Shown here piece after piece: positions 1 to 9,070 of a stretch of 64,000 bases of DNA. Position numbers and translations under genes: made by a program. The DNA is from Saccharopolyspora spinosa NRRL 18395. Lineage in GTDB: Bacteria > Actinomycetota > Actinomycetes > Mycobacteriales > Pseudonocardiaceae. The DNA is taken from contig NZ_GL877882.1 in the NCBI RefSeq assembly GCF_000194155.1, positions 320,233-384,232 on the forward strand, in the 5' to 3' direction. Positions within the stretch are counted from its first letter, which is position 1. Every line of letters begins with the position of its first letter. Under the pieces are notes generated by a model. The model was not told the DNA's origin. It was given only the letters and a program-made list of their open reading frames with translations, and did no database searches.

Positions 1-676
1 CGCGGGAGTCGGGTACGAAGCAGCCGTCCAGCTCCAGCACCCCCCACGGCGCGGTGCGCAGCCCGAGCTTTTCCTCACCCTCCACAACGGACAGACCGCC
101 GTCGTCGCGTTCGACCAGGAACGCGGTGACTCCGGTGAAGCCCAGTTCGGGATCTACAGTGGCGTATACGACGAATACGTCCGCGACCGGGGCATTGGTC
201 ACGTAGCACTTGCGTCCAGTGAGGCGGTACCCGCCGGCCGCGCGCTCGGCGGTGGTGGTCAGGGCGAGGGCGTCGGAACCCGTTCCCGGCTCGGTCATCG
301 CGTTGGCGCCGATCGCGGTGCCCGCGGCCAGCCGGGGGAGGTAGCGTACGCGCTGGTCTTCATCGCCGAAGGCCAGGATCGGTACTCCCACGGCAAGGAT
401 GTGCGCGCCCAGCGACATCAGCAGTCCGTTGTCCGGGCAGCCGTGGCCCAGGCCCTCCATAGCGCTCACGTATTCCACAGTGGAGTGTCCGCCCCCGCCG
501 TACTCGGTCGGCAGCAATAGGCCTTGAACGCCGTTCTCCGCGCAGTGCTCCCAGTCGGCGTGGCTGAACCGGCTCACCTTGTCCCGGTCGACGACGTCGG
601 CGCCGAGCCCGGCCTCTCCCAGCCGCCGGAAGCGCTCGTACAACGCGCGCTGGGCCTCGTCCAGCTCGAACCTCAT
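1..676 (-). CDS. Acyl-CoA dehydrogenase (C-terminus outside window)
   Basis: The gene runs off the left edge. The visible 225 residues start at an ATG at 676 and show the N-terminal helical and middle beta domains of the acyl-CoA dehydrogenase fold, including the flavin/substrate segments AMTEPGTGSDA and CYVTNAPVADVF. The catalytic-base region lies outside the window. It is divergent from the AMP-ligase megaenzyme and shares a 162-bp promoter region with it, so it probably belongs to the same small biosynthetic locus, desaturating an acyl-CoA or acyl-ACP intermediate. The family call is secure; substrate and cluster membership are inference. Confidence 0.85.
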   Translation of the reverse strand, partial: MRFELDEAQRALYERFRRLGEAGLGADVVDRDKVSRFSHADWEHCAENGVQGLLLPTEYGGGGHSTVEYVSAMEGLGHGCPDNGLLMSLGAHILAVGVPILAFGDEDQRVRYLPRLAAGTAIGANAMTEPGTGSDALALTTTAERAAGGYRLTGRKCYVTNAPVADVFVVYATVDPELGFTGVTAFLVERDDGGLSVVEGEEKLGLRTAPWGVLELDGCFVPDSR

Positions 677-748
677 CGTTCTCCGTCCCGTCGGGCGGAT
701 ACATGGGCCTCGGCAACGCTACCCCCAACCGCGACTGGTTCCGCCGAC

Positions 749-776
749 GTTCAACTGTGTGCTATCGCAGTTGAAC
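749..776. promoter_or_regulatory. Perfect 9-bp inverted repeat in divergent promoter
   Basis: GTTCAACTG is followed after 10 nt by its exact complement CAGTTGAAC. It sits between the divergent acyl-CoA dehydrogenase and AMP-ligase genes, where a single dimeric repressor could control both directions. No regulator gene for it is visible in the window. Confidence 0.5.
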
Positions 777-838
777 GCGGCACCGACCCGTCCATCCTTG
801 GTCGACACGAAGACGTGCGACCGGGACAGGAGAACGCC

Positions 839-3800
839 ATGCCCTCTGCGCCAGCCGTGCGTTCGCCCGCGGATTTCGCCGCCGCGGCCGCGGCCGCCGC
901 ACGCGCCGTGCCCGGCGTCTCACAGGCCAGCGCCAGCACCCGTTCGCGCCGGCGGATATTGCGCCGGGTGCCCGCACCCGCCGGAACGGGCAGCAACGAA
1001 GCGTCCTGCGATGACCGGTTCCCACCGGCCGTCTTGGACGGGGGGCCGTGGACCACCCCGCAGGGCGCTCCGGCGACACTCGTCGACGCGCTGCTGCGGG
1101 CGGCCGAGGGCGACCGTGGGACCACGTTCGTGCTCGCGGACGGCAGCGAACGCCGGCAGAGCTACCGGCTCCTGCTGTCCGATTCCCGCCGCGTCCTGTC
1201 CGGGCTTCGGGCCGCCGGGCTCGCCCCGGGCGACTCGGTACTGGTGCACTGCGCCGACAACCGCAACTTCGTCACCGGGTTCTGGGCGTGTCTGCTCGGC
1301 GGGTTCGTGCCCACTCCGATCGGGGTGGCACCGACCTACCGCTGGGAGAACGCGGTGACCCGCAGACTGCGCGGGGTCCGGGAACTGCTCAACGGCGCCC
1401 CCATACTCACCGACGCCGCGCTCGTCGACCAGATCGCCGGGCTGCGTGCGCTGTGGGACGAACATGACCTCACGGTGCACGCGGTGGAGCACCTGCACGC
1501 CGGACCTGCCGCCGAACCGCACCAGGCCGCGCCGGACGACGCCGCGGTACACCTGCTCACCTCGGGGAGCACCGGGGTGCCCAAGTGTGTCCGGCATTCG
1601 CACCGCACGGTCGTCAACCGCGCGTATATCAACGTCGCCGCCAACGGTTTCGGCCCCGAGGAGGTGACGCTGAACTTCATGCCGCTGGACCACGTCGCCG
1701 GCATGGTGATGCACAACCTCCGGGATGTGATCATGCGGTGGGAGCACGTCAACGCGCGCACCGACAGCTTCATCGCCGACCCGCTGCGCTGGCTGGACTG
1801 GCTGGACCGGTACCGGGTCACCAACACGTCGGCGCCCAACTTCGTTATCAGTCTGGTGACCGGCCTCGCCGCGGACATCGAGAGGCGTTCGTGGGACCTG
1901 TCCACCGTGCGGGACATCACCAACGGCGGCGAGGCGATCGTCGGCCCCACGACACAGGATTTCCTGCGGCTGCTCGCCCCGCACGGCCTTGCCCCGGACG
2001 TGATGCGCCCGGCGTGGGGCATGTCGGAGATGTGCGGCGGCATGGTGCATTCCACGCTGCGGGCCGACCGCGAGCCGACCGGGGTATTGACCATCGACGC
2101 GGCCACACTGGACGGAACGCTGGCGCCGCTGCCCGGTCCCGCGCCCGGCCACCCCACCTTTGCGGAGGTAGGCGTACCCATCCCGGGCACGGCGGTGCGA
2201 ATCGTCGACGCCACGGGCCAGGTCGTCCCGGAGAACCGGATCGGCCGGCTCCAGACGCGCGGCGCCACCACGATGGTGGGCTACCACAACAACCCGACCG
2301 CCAACGCCGAGGCCTTCACCGACGATGGCTGGTTCGTCACCGGGGACCTCGCGTTCGTTCACGGCGGCAGGCTGGTGATCACCGGGCGGGAGAAGGAAGT
2401 CGTCGTCGTCCGCAGCGCCAACTACTCGTGCCACGAGATCGAGTCTGTGGTGGAGCGGGTCGACGGCGTGCTGCCCACCTTCGTCGCCGCGGGCAGTGAA
2501 CACGATCCGGACACCGGCACCGACGAACTGGTCGTGCTCTGCGTGCTCGACGAAGCGGGCGAACGGCGGCCGGACACCGTGATCGGCAAGATCCGCACCC
2601 GGCTCGCCAGGGAGGTCGGCTTGCTGCCGCGCGTGGTGGTCCCGGTACCGCAGGCGGCATTCCCCAAGTCATCGGCAGGAAAGATCGAACGTGCCCGGCT
2701 GCTCGCCGAGTATCAAGCGGGAGCGTTCGACGACGCGCTGGCCGCACTCGACGACGCCGGACCGGGCGCGCCATCCGACGCCGTCGAGGACGACGAGCCG
2801 TCGTGGATGTTCGGACTGACCTGGCCGCCGGTGCCGGCCGCACCGGGCGCGGCGCCGCCCGGCCCGTGGGTGGTGCTCGACGATGGTGACCTCGGTGTGA
2901 GGCTCGCCGCTCGCGCGGACGTCACGGTCGTTTCGGTCCTCCCCGGCGAGGCATTCGGCCGGGACTCGGCCGGCCGCTACCGGGTGGACCCGGCCGACCG
3001 CGCGCACTACCGCGCGCTGCTGACCGCGGTCCGCGCGGACTACGGGTCGCCCGGGGCGGTCGTCCACGCCTGGGCGGCCGGCGCGCCGGAGTCGTCGCAG
3101 GCCACCGCGCTCGACCGGTCCGCCCGGTCACTGCACCACACCATCGCCGCTCTGGCCGCTGACCGGCCGGAACTCTGCGTGATCACCACGAACGCCCTGG
3201 CCACACCGGGAGACCCCGTCGACCCGGTGCGCGCGACGGTCACCGGGCTGGTCCGCACCGCCAACGCCGAGGCCGGTGGCCGGTGGGTCCGCCAGCTCGA
3301 CTTCGGCCGGGAGCACGGCGACCGGGCGGGCGCCGTCCTCACCGCGCTGGCCGACGGTGGCGCCGATGCCGTGATCGCCCACCGCGGCGAGCGGCGTCTG
3401 GCACCCCGGCTGAGCCCGCTACCGGACCCGCGAGGCGTGCCCGCGCACACCATCCGCCGTGGAGGGCTGTACTTGCTGACCGGCGGGCTCGGCGGCATCG
3501 GCGTGCCGCTTGCCCGGTACCTGCTGACCGAGTATGAAGCCCGGCTTGTCCTCACCGGCCGCTCCGAACCCACCGGGGAGCGGGCCGCCCGGCTGGCCGA
3601 CCTCGCCGCACTCGGCGAGGTCACCTACCGGCGTGCCGACGTCACGGACCTAGCCGCCATGCGCGCCGTGGTCACCGATGCCGAGCAGCACCACGGACGA
3701 GCGCTGGACGGGTTGGTGCACCTGGCGGGTGCCGGCTTCGGGCACTACTGGCGGGATCTGTCCGCGCACCTGCTGACCGAGGAGGACCCCGGCGAGTTCG

Positions 3801-4603
3801 AACGGATGCGCGCGGCCAAGATCGCGGGCACCGAGGTCGTCGGTGAGGTGCTGCGAAACCGACCGGACGCGCTGATGGTCCTGTTCTCCTCTGTGAACGG
3901 GCATTTCGGCGGCACGGCGTTCGGTGCCTATGCCTCCGCGAGCGGCTTCCTCCCCGCGTTCGCCGCGCGCTGGCGCGCCCTCGGCAGGCCCGTCCAGTGC
4001 CAGTCCTGGAGCCGGTGGACAACCGGCCCGGATGGCGACGCCGGGCTGGATGCCTTGCGGCGCCACGGGTACCGGGCGATCGATCCCGAGCGTGGCGTGC
4101 GGCTGTTCGCCGCCGCGCTCGCCGACCCCGCCGCGCACGTCCTCATTGGACTGGACGAGGACAACGAGTACATCAGCGCAGAGCTCGATCCGGCGGTTTC
4201 CCGGCAATTTCAGGTAACGGTGTCCTACCGGGGTGACGTCCCCGAGGAACGGGTGCGGGCCGCGGTCGTCGCCGCCATCGGCCCCGGCGTGGCCGTGAGC
4301 GCCGACTGGGAACCCGAAACCCCGGTACAGCCGGAACCCGACGCGACGGTGCAGCGGGATCCCGAGATCGAGGCGGCGGTCGCGGCCATCTGGCGGGTGG
4401 CGCTGCGGCTGCCGTCGCTGGGCCATCAGGACCACTTCTTCGACCGGGGCGGGAACTCGCTGATGGCGATGCGGCTGGTCGACCGGGTGAACGTCGCTTT
4501 CGACATCGACCTGTCCGTGCAGGACCTCTACGACCACCCGACGGTCGAGAGCCTGGCGAGCGCGATCGACCGGGTACGCGCACCCACCGGAGACCGGCAC
4601 TGA
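839..4603 (+). CDS. AMP-ligase / ketoreductase / carrier-protein megaenzyme
   Basis: This 1254-residue protein has three domains. Residues about 100-640 are an acyl-AMP ligase (FAAL/adenylation type) with the P-loop TSGSTGVPK near residue 245 and a C-terminal catalytic lysine in FPKSSAGKIERA. Residues about 870-1090 are an SDR-type ketoreductase with TGGLGGIG and an active-site Tyr near 1031. The C-terminus is a carrier domain with the phosphopantetheine serine in GGNSLMAM at residue 1207. There is no condensation or ketosynthase domain, so the protein most likely loads and reduces a carboxylic acid on itself, giving a hydroxyacyl thioester. The ATG at 839 follows AGGAG by 6 nt; an open frame extends upstream but lacks domain content. 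It heads a co-directional row of biosynthetic genes. The substrate is unknown. Confidence 0.85.
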   Translation: MPSAPAVRSPADFAAAAAAAARAVPGVSQASASTRSRRRILRRVPAPAGTGSNEASCDDRFPPAVLDGGPWTTPQGAPATLVDALLRAAEGDRGTTFVLADGSERRQSYRLLLSDSRRVLSGLRAAGLAPGDSVLVHCADNRNFVTGFWACLLGGFVPTPIGVAPTYRWENAVTRRLRGVRELLNGAPILTDAALVDQIAGLRALWDEHDLTVHAVEHLHAGPAAEPHQAAPDDAAVHLLTSGSTGVPKCVRHSHRTVVNRAYINVAANGFGPEEVTLNFMPLDHVAGMVMHNLRDVIMRWEHVNARTDSFIADPLRWLDWLDRYRVTNTSAPNFVISLVTGLAADIERRSWDLSTVRDITNGGEAIVGPTTQDFLRLLAPHGLAPDVMRPAWGMSEMCGGMVHSTLRADREPTGVLTIDAATLDGTLAPLPGPAPGHPTFAEVGVPIPGTAVRIVDATGQVVPENRIGRLQTRGATTMVGYHNNPTANAEAFTDDGWFVTGDLAFVHGGRLVITGREKEVVVVRSANYSCHEIESVVERVDGVLPTFVAAGSEHDPDTGTDELVVLCVLDEAGERRPDTVIGKIRTRLAREVGLLPRVVVPVPQAAFPKSSAGKIERARLLAEYQAGAFDDALAALDDAGPGAPSDAVEDDEPSWMFGLTWPPVPAAPGAAPPGPWVVLDDGDLGVRLAARADVTVVSVLPGEAFGRDSAGRYRVDPADRAHYRALLTAVRADYGSPGAVVHAWAAGAPESSQATALDRSARSLHHTIAALAADRPELCVITTNALATPGDPVDPVRATVTGLVRTANAEAGGRWVRQLDFGREHGDRAGAVLTALADGGADAVIAHRGERRLAPRLSPLPDPRGVPAHTIRRGGLYLLTGGLGGIGVPLARYLLTEYEARLVLTGRSEPTGERAARLADLAALGEVTYRRADVTDLAAMRAVVTDAEQHHGRALDGLVHLAGAGFGHYWRDLSAHLLTEEDPGEFERMRAAKIAGTEVVGEVLRNRPDALMVLFSSVNGHFGGTAFGAYASASGFLPAFAARWRALGRPVQCQSWSRWTTGPDGDAGLDALRRHGYRAIDPERGVRLFAAALADPAAHVLIGLDEDNEYISAELDPAVSRQFQVTVSYRGDVPEERVRAAVVAAIGPGVAVSADWEPETPVQPEPDATVQRDPEIEAAVAAIWRVALRLPSLGHQDHFFDRGGNSLMAMRLVDRVNVAFDIDLSVQDLYDHPTVESLASAIDRVRAPTGDRH

Positions 4604-4636
4604 AGGCACGACACACCGGACACGAAAGGAAGACGG

Positions 4637-5137
4637 GTGAACTTCGCATATTTCAACGGTGACGTGGCCATCGTGGTCCAGTACTGGGTGGAGCACTACG
4701 AGGAGGTCGATGCGGGCTGCCGGATAGACATCCGCAGGGCGGAGGCATACCCGGGCAGCCACCACCGTCCCGGGGCCGAGGGCTTCCAGGTGCTGCCGGT
4801 CGGCGACGGCGGCATCTACCGCATCGACCTGTCGGTGCGGGTCGATTCCGGCGACAACGAGGTCCGCTACCACCACCACCCGACGTTCGTGGAAGGCGAT
4901 GTCGGCCCGCGCGTCTTCGATGACCACCTGTCGGCGGACCCGCTCGGCTGGATCGAGCGCAGACTGCGCGACCTGCCCGGCCTGCTCCGCGAAAAGGGGC
5001 GGCCCGAACTGGCCGATTCGGTCGACACCGCGACGCTGGACGCGGCGATACCGACCGTCATGTCCGCGGTCAAGGCCGCGCTGCACCCCTCGTCCCGCGC
5101 GGTGCTCGTCCACGCCGTAGGCGGTGGCGGGGACTAG
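4637..5137 (+). CDS. Conserved-looking small protein of unknown function
   Basis: The 166-residue soluble protein starts with GTG behind a GAAAGGAAG ribosome site, 33 nt after the megaenzyme. It has no signal peptide or membrane segment. It carries a histidine-rich stretch (RYHHHPTF near residue 78) and an acidic N-terminal half predicted to be beta-rich. I do not recognise the family. Its position between the carrier-protein megaenzyme and a free ACP suggests a pathway enzyme or partner protein. Confidence 0.7.
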   Translation: MNFAYFNGDVAIVVQYWVEHYEEVDAGCRIDIRRAEAYPGSHHRPGAEGFQVLPVGDGGIYRIDLSVRVDSGDNEVRYHHHPTFVEGDVGPRVFDDHLSADPLGWIERRLRDLPGLLREKGRPELADSVDTATLDAAIPTVMSAVKAALHPSSRAVLVHAVGGGGD

Positions 5138-5338
5138 CCACCGCCCGGCCCCGGGACGCGGCCGACGAGATGCCCGTACCGATTTCGGCTGGGCGGCACG
5201 CTTTCCGGCGAGCACGGCGTCGGTGCACTCGAACGGCACTGGCACGGTGCGGACTCGGCGTGCACCGAACGGTCCAGGCCGCCCCGGACCCGTTGAACAT
5301 CATGAATCCACGGAAAGTGCTGGATCCGACGAGGGGTT

Positions 5339-5650
5339 ATGACGCAGATGAACGACAACGCGCCGGCCACGAGGACACTGCGAGAGGAGGAGCTGACCGC
5401 GCGGGTGAAAGACACCGTCATCGCCGTGCTGGAGCTCGACATCAGCCGGGAACAGCTGACCGAGGACACCTCGCTCTACTCCTCGTTCCTCGGAATGGAC
5501 TCGATGACGTTGCTGCACCTGCTGGTCACCCTGGAACAGGAATTCGGCATCGAGATCGACGACGAGGACGTGATGAACGCCGAGATGAAGAAAGTGGGCA
5601 GCCTGATCGACCTGGTCGGCCGGTTGGTCGTCCGAGACGGGGCGCGCTGA
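5339..5650 (+). CDS. Free-standing acyl carrier protein
   Basis: The 103-residue protein has the classic ACP fold, with the 4'-phosphopantetheine attachment serine at residue 55 in the sequence GMDSMTLLHLL and the acidic helix II typical of ACPs. It starts at an ATG behind GAGGGG. Its TGA overlaps the ATG of the next gene, so it is translationally coupled to the TrpB2-like enzyme. It is a second carrier besides the one fused to the AMP-ligase, so the pathway probably passes an acyl group from one to the other or tethers a different substrate. Confidence 0.92.
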   Translation: MTQMNDNAPATRTLREEELTARVKDTVIAVLELDISREQLTEDTSLYSSFLGMDSMTLLHLLVTLEQEFGIEIDDEDVMNAEMKKVGSLIDLVGRLVVRDGAR

Positions 5651-7014
5651 TGGAACAACGCGGCCCGGCGTACCGGCTGGACGCCGACGACGTCCCGGCA
5701 CACTGGTACAACATCCTCGCGGACCTGCCGGTCGAGGTACCGCCGCCGCGGCCCGCCCGCCGCATCGCGCCCGCCGATGGCGAGGAGCGCGCGTTGCGGC
5801 CGCAGCTCCCGCTGTCGATGTACCGGCAGAGCACCGGCCGCGCGCGCTACGTCGAGATCCCGGCCGAGGTGCGCGAGCAGTACCAGCGGTGGCGGCCCAC
5901 GCCTTTGTACCGGGCCACTGGGCTGGAGCGTGCGCTCGGCACCCCGGCGCACATTTACTACAAGTACGAGGGAACCAGCCCGTCGGGCAGCCACAAGCTC
6001 AACACCGCGCTGGCACAGGTCTACTACTACCGGCGCTCCGGCGTCCGGGAGATCGTGACCGGTACGGGAGCGGGTCAGTGGGGCAGCGCGCTGGCGATGG
6101 CCTGCCACCCGTACGGCATCGGCTGCACCGCTTTCATGGTGCGGTGCAGCTACGAGCAAAAGCCTCAGCGCGGCACGCTCATGCGGCTCAACGGGGCGCG
6201 AGTCGTGGTGAGCCCGAGCGAGCTGACCGAGGTCGGCCGGGCCGCGCTGCGCGCCGACCCCGACTCGCCGGGCAGCCTCGGCATCGCCAACGCCGAAGCC
6301 ATCGAGTACGCAAGCGGCAGGGCGGGTTCCCGGTTCTCCATCGGCAGTGGAGAGAACCACGTTCTGTTGCACCAGACGGTCATCGGGGAGGAGGCCCTGC
6401 GGCAGATGGCACTGGCCGGGGAGTTCCCGGACGTCGTCATCGGCGCGATGGGCGCCGGCAGCAACTTCGCCGGGCTCGCCTTCCCGTTCTTCCGGGAGGC
6501 AAGCGTGCGGGACGCGGCCACCCGGTTCGTCGCGGTCGAATCGGAAGCCTGCCCGAAGATGACCAGAGGCCGGTACCTGGCCGACCACACCGACCTGTCC
6601 GGCGTGACCCCGCTGACCAAGATGTACACCCTGGGACACCGTTTCTCCGCCTACCAAATCCACGCGGGCGGGCTGCGCTACCACGGTGCCGCGCCGATCG
6701 TCAGTGCCATGTACGACAAGGGCCTGGTCGAAGCCGTCGCCTATGGACAGAACCGGGTTTTCGACAGCGGCACCACTTTCGCGCGTGCCGAGAACGTGGT
6801 GCCCGCGCCGGAGGCGGCGCACGCCGTGGCGTGCGCGATCGACGAGGCGCTCGCGGCCAAGGAACGAGGGGAACGTCGCGTGATCCTGTTCGGCGTGAGC
6901 GGCCACGGGCTGCTTGATCTCGTTGCCTACGACAAGTTCCTCGCCGGCGAGCTGGTCGACTTCGCGCCGAGCGACGAGGACATCGAGACGTCGCTCGGCG
7001 GTCGCATGGAGTGA
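5650..7014 (+). CDS. TrpB2-type PLP-dependent enzyme (tryptophan synthase beta-like)
   Basis: The 454-residue enzyme belongs to the TrpB-like (TrpB2) fold-type II PLP family, with the Schiff-base lysine at residue 116 in GSHKLNTAL, a glycine-rich phosphate loop (GAMGAGSNFAG) and the long N-terminal extension typical of TrpB2. Known TrpB2 enzymes add indole to serine or phosphoserine without TrpA. Here there is no trpA or other trp gene, and the start overlaps the ACP stop codon. A beta-substitution reaction on serine or a related acid, perhaps carrier-bound, is more likely than tryptophan synthesis. The substrate is inference. Confidence 0.88.
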   Translation: MEQRGPAYRLDADDVPAHWYNILADLPVEVPPPRPARRIAPADGEERALRPQLPLSMYRQSTGRARYVEIPAEVREQYQRWRPTPLYRATGLERALGTPAHIYYKYEGTSPSGSHKLNTALAQVYYYRRSGVREIVTGTGAGQWGSALAMACHPYGIGCTAFMVRCSYEQKPQRGTLMRLNGARVVVSPSELTEVGRAALRADPDSPGSLGIANAEAIEYASGRAGSRFSIGSGENHVLLHQTVIGEEALRQMALAGEFPDVVIGAMGAGSNFAGLAFPFFREASVRDAATRFVAVESEACPKMTRGRYLADHTDLSGVTPLTKMYTLGHRFSAYQIHAGGLRYHGAAPIVSAMYDKGLVEAVAYGQNRVFDSGTTFARAENVVPAPEAAHAVACAIDEALAAKERGERRVILFGVSGHGLLDLVAYDKFLAGELVDFAPSDEDIETSLGGRME

Positions 7015-7090
7015 TAGCGGCGCCGCCCGTGATCGCGGTCGAGCGGCGAGGTTTACGGCTTCTTCTGAGCGATGACGGTAAGGAGTGCCG

Positions 7091-9001
7091 ATGAGCGTGG
7101 GAGGGCGAGTCATCGAGGCAGGCATCGGCCCGTGGAGCCTTTCGGCGGACGGGTCCGCCCTGGTCCGCCAGGAACACGGCTACGCGGAGGGATGGCCGCG
7201 GGAGAGTGGTTCGTGGTCGCCCGCCGAGCGGATCGAGGTCCGCCCGGGGCCCTCGGTACGGGTGACCCTGGTCGGGGAGTCGGTGGCCAGGGGATTCCTC
7301 CTCGATCCAGTGGTCACCCTCGCCGACCTGTGCCGGGACGCCTTCAAACGGGTGGGTGCCGACATCGAACTGGTCGACCTTGCGGTCAACAACTTATCCC
7401 CGCAGGGCGCGGTGAAGCTGTGCCGTGCCGCGATCGAGCTGGGGTCGGCGGCGATCGTGCTCTACGTCGGCAACAACTTCCTGCGCTCGACGCCGTGGCT
7501 GGAGCCAGACCAGCGATCGTCGACGGCGGAGCTCTTCCAATGCGGCGGGTACCCGGAGTACCTGGCCGCACGGCGGCGCGCACTGGTCACTCTGGCCCGC
7601 GAGTTCCGTGGCGAGACGGAGCGGCTGTGCACCGAGGCGAACATGCCGCTGGTCGTGGTCGTCCCCGCCGTCAACCTGCTCGACTGGCGGTCCCCGTGGG
7701 TCGTGCCCGCCTGGCTGCCGGCCGGACGCGTGGCGGAGTGGGCGGTGACGCAGGAGGAGCTGGCCGCACTGCCCGACGAGGACACCTCGCCCGACTTGGC
7801 CGACCGCCGCTCCGAGCTGGCCGACCGGCTCGCCGGGCTGGACGGCGGCAGCACGCCCCGGCCGCTGGAGATCATTGGCCGGGACATGGTCTGCCGCGGA
7901 CGGGAGACCGGTGGCCTCGAACTGCTCACGGAGGCGGTCGGGGTCGGCGCGGACCCGGCTCATTACGGCCGGCGCTGCCCCCTGGAGGTGGCGACCGAGC
8001 TGCGCCTGCTCGGTGCGACGCCCGGGTTCCGCCTCGTCGACGTGCCCGCTCGCACACAGCAGCGGTGGGGCTCGCGTGCCTTCGGCAAGGACGCGTTCCT
8101 GGACTACTGTCACCACACCTCGGAGTCACTCGGGGCGGTGGCCGGCGACATCGCGGTCGAAGTGGCCGCTGCGATCGGCGCACCGGTGTCCGGCGTGCCC
8201 GCGCGGTCCGAGCCGGACTTGCCCGCCGACCGGCTCGCCGAGTGTTACCTGCTGGCAGCGCTGCACAACCAGCACTGGGGTCAGTCCGCGGCGACCGTGC
8301 AACACTGGATCGCCGCCGCGCTGCGCACTGATCGGTCCAGTGTGGACAATCTCGTGTCCTACTTCGCGATGTCGGTGCCGACCGCGCTGTTCTGGCTGTC
8401 GGTCGCCTCGGCGTGCGGGCCGGGCCGGATGCACCGGTTCCTCAAGAACTTCTCTCACCAGGCCGCGCTCGACGCCGAGTTCGCGGCGCGGGCGCTGCGG
8501 GTCCTGGGCGCCGACAGTGCGGTGCTCCAGGCGGGTCTGGCCGAGACCTGGCGTGGGTTGCGGGTCGAGGACGTCGACGAGCTGAACCTCCTGGAGCCGT
8601 TCTGGCAGGAGCGGGACGGGCCGCCGCACCAGCTCGACGTCTTCACCGGGGAGCGGGGGCCGACCAGCCGCTACGGGTTCGTGACGGCCGGGGATCGGCC
8701 GCTTGGGCTGGAGACCGTACTGACCCTCGGAACCGGGTTGCCCACCAGCCGGTTCGTCGTGACGCTCAATGGCGGCAGGTGCTACGTGGGTCAGGTGACC
8801 GACGAATGGGAATGCCACCGGCTCACGCTGCCCGTCGAACTCCTCGTCCCGGGCGCCAACGAACTGAGTTTTCGATGGTCACCGGCGGCACGCGCGCCGC
8901 AGAGCACGGCATCGGCGATGTCGGTGCTCGGCCTGGGACCGGAGAGCCTGCACCTGGTCCGAATCGCGCGGATGCGGCTGACCGCGAAAACCACTCCATG
9001 A
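7091..9001 (+). CDS. SGNH/GDSL-hydrolase-like protein with long C-terminal region
   Basis: The 636-residue protein starts at an ATG 5 nt after AGGAG. Residues about 55-360 look like an SGNH hydrolase: block I GES (residues 62-64, VTLVGESVARG), a block III-like GNNF near 127-130, and an acidic/His segment DYCHH near 338 that could supply the catalytic Asp/His. The C-terminal 250 residues (helical, then a beta-rich tail) match nothing I can name. It has no signal peptide, so it is probably cytoplasmic. A role as thioesterase or acyltransferase acting on carrier-bound product fits the neighbourhood but is inference. Confidence 0.65.
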   Translation: MSVGGRVIEAGIGPWSLSADGSALVRQEHGYAEGWPRESGSWSPAERIEVRPGPSVRVTLVGESVARGFLLDPVVTLADLCRDAFKRVGADIELVDLAVNNLSPQGAVKLCRAAIELGSAAIVLYVGNNFLRSTPWLEPDQRSSTAELFQCGGYPEYLAARRRALVTLAREFRGETERLCTEANMPLVVVVPAVNLLDWRSPWVVPAWLPAGRVAEWAVTQEELAALPDEDTSPDLADRRSELADRLAGLDGGSTPRPLEIIGRDMVCRGRETGGLELLTEAVGVGADPAHYGRRCPLEVATELRLLGATPGFRLVDVPARTQQRWGSRAFGKDAFLDYCHHTSESLGAVAGDIAVEVAAAIGAPVSGVPARSEPDLPADRLAECYLLAALHNQHWGQSAATVQHWIAAALRTDRSSVDNLVSYFAMSVPTALFWLSVASACGPGRMHRFLKNFSHQAALDAEFAARALRVLGADSAVLQAGLAETWRGLRVEDVDELNLLEPFWQERDGPPHQLDVFTGERGPTSRYGFVTAGDRPLGLETVLTLGTGLPTSRFVVTLNGGRCYVGQVTDEWECHRLTLPVELLVPGANELSFRWSPAARAPQSTASAMSVLGLGPESLHLVRIARMRLTAKTTP

Positions 9002-9070
9002 CCCCAAGTCCCGGCTCATCGTCCGTCACTCGAACGACGCCTGGTCGACCCGACGCACCACGATGAGCAC

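Noticed and set aside
920..2503. 527-codon minus-strand frame opposite the AMP-ligase
   Set aside because: Shadow frame caused by high GC; the plus-strand frame carries all adenylation motifs.
5650..7014. Housekeeping tryptophan synthase beta chain
   Set aside because: No trpA or other trp gene is near, the sequence is TrpB2 type, and it is translationally coupled to an ACP.
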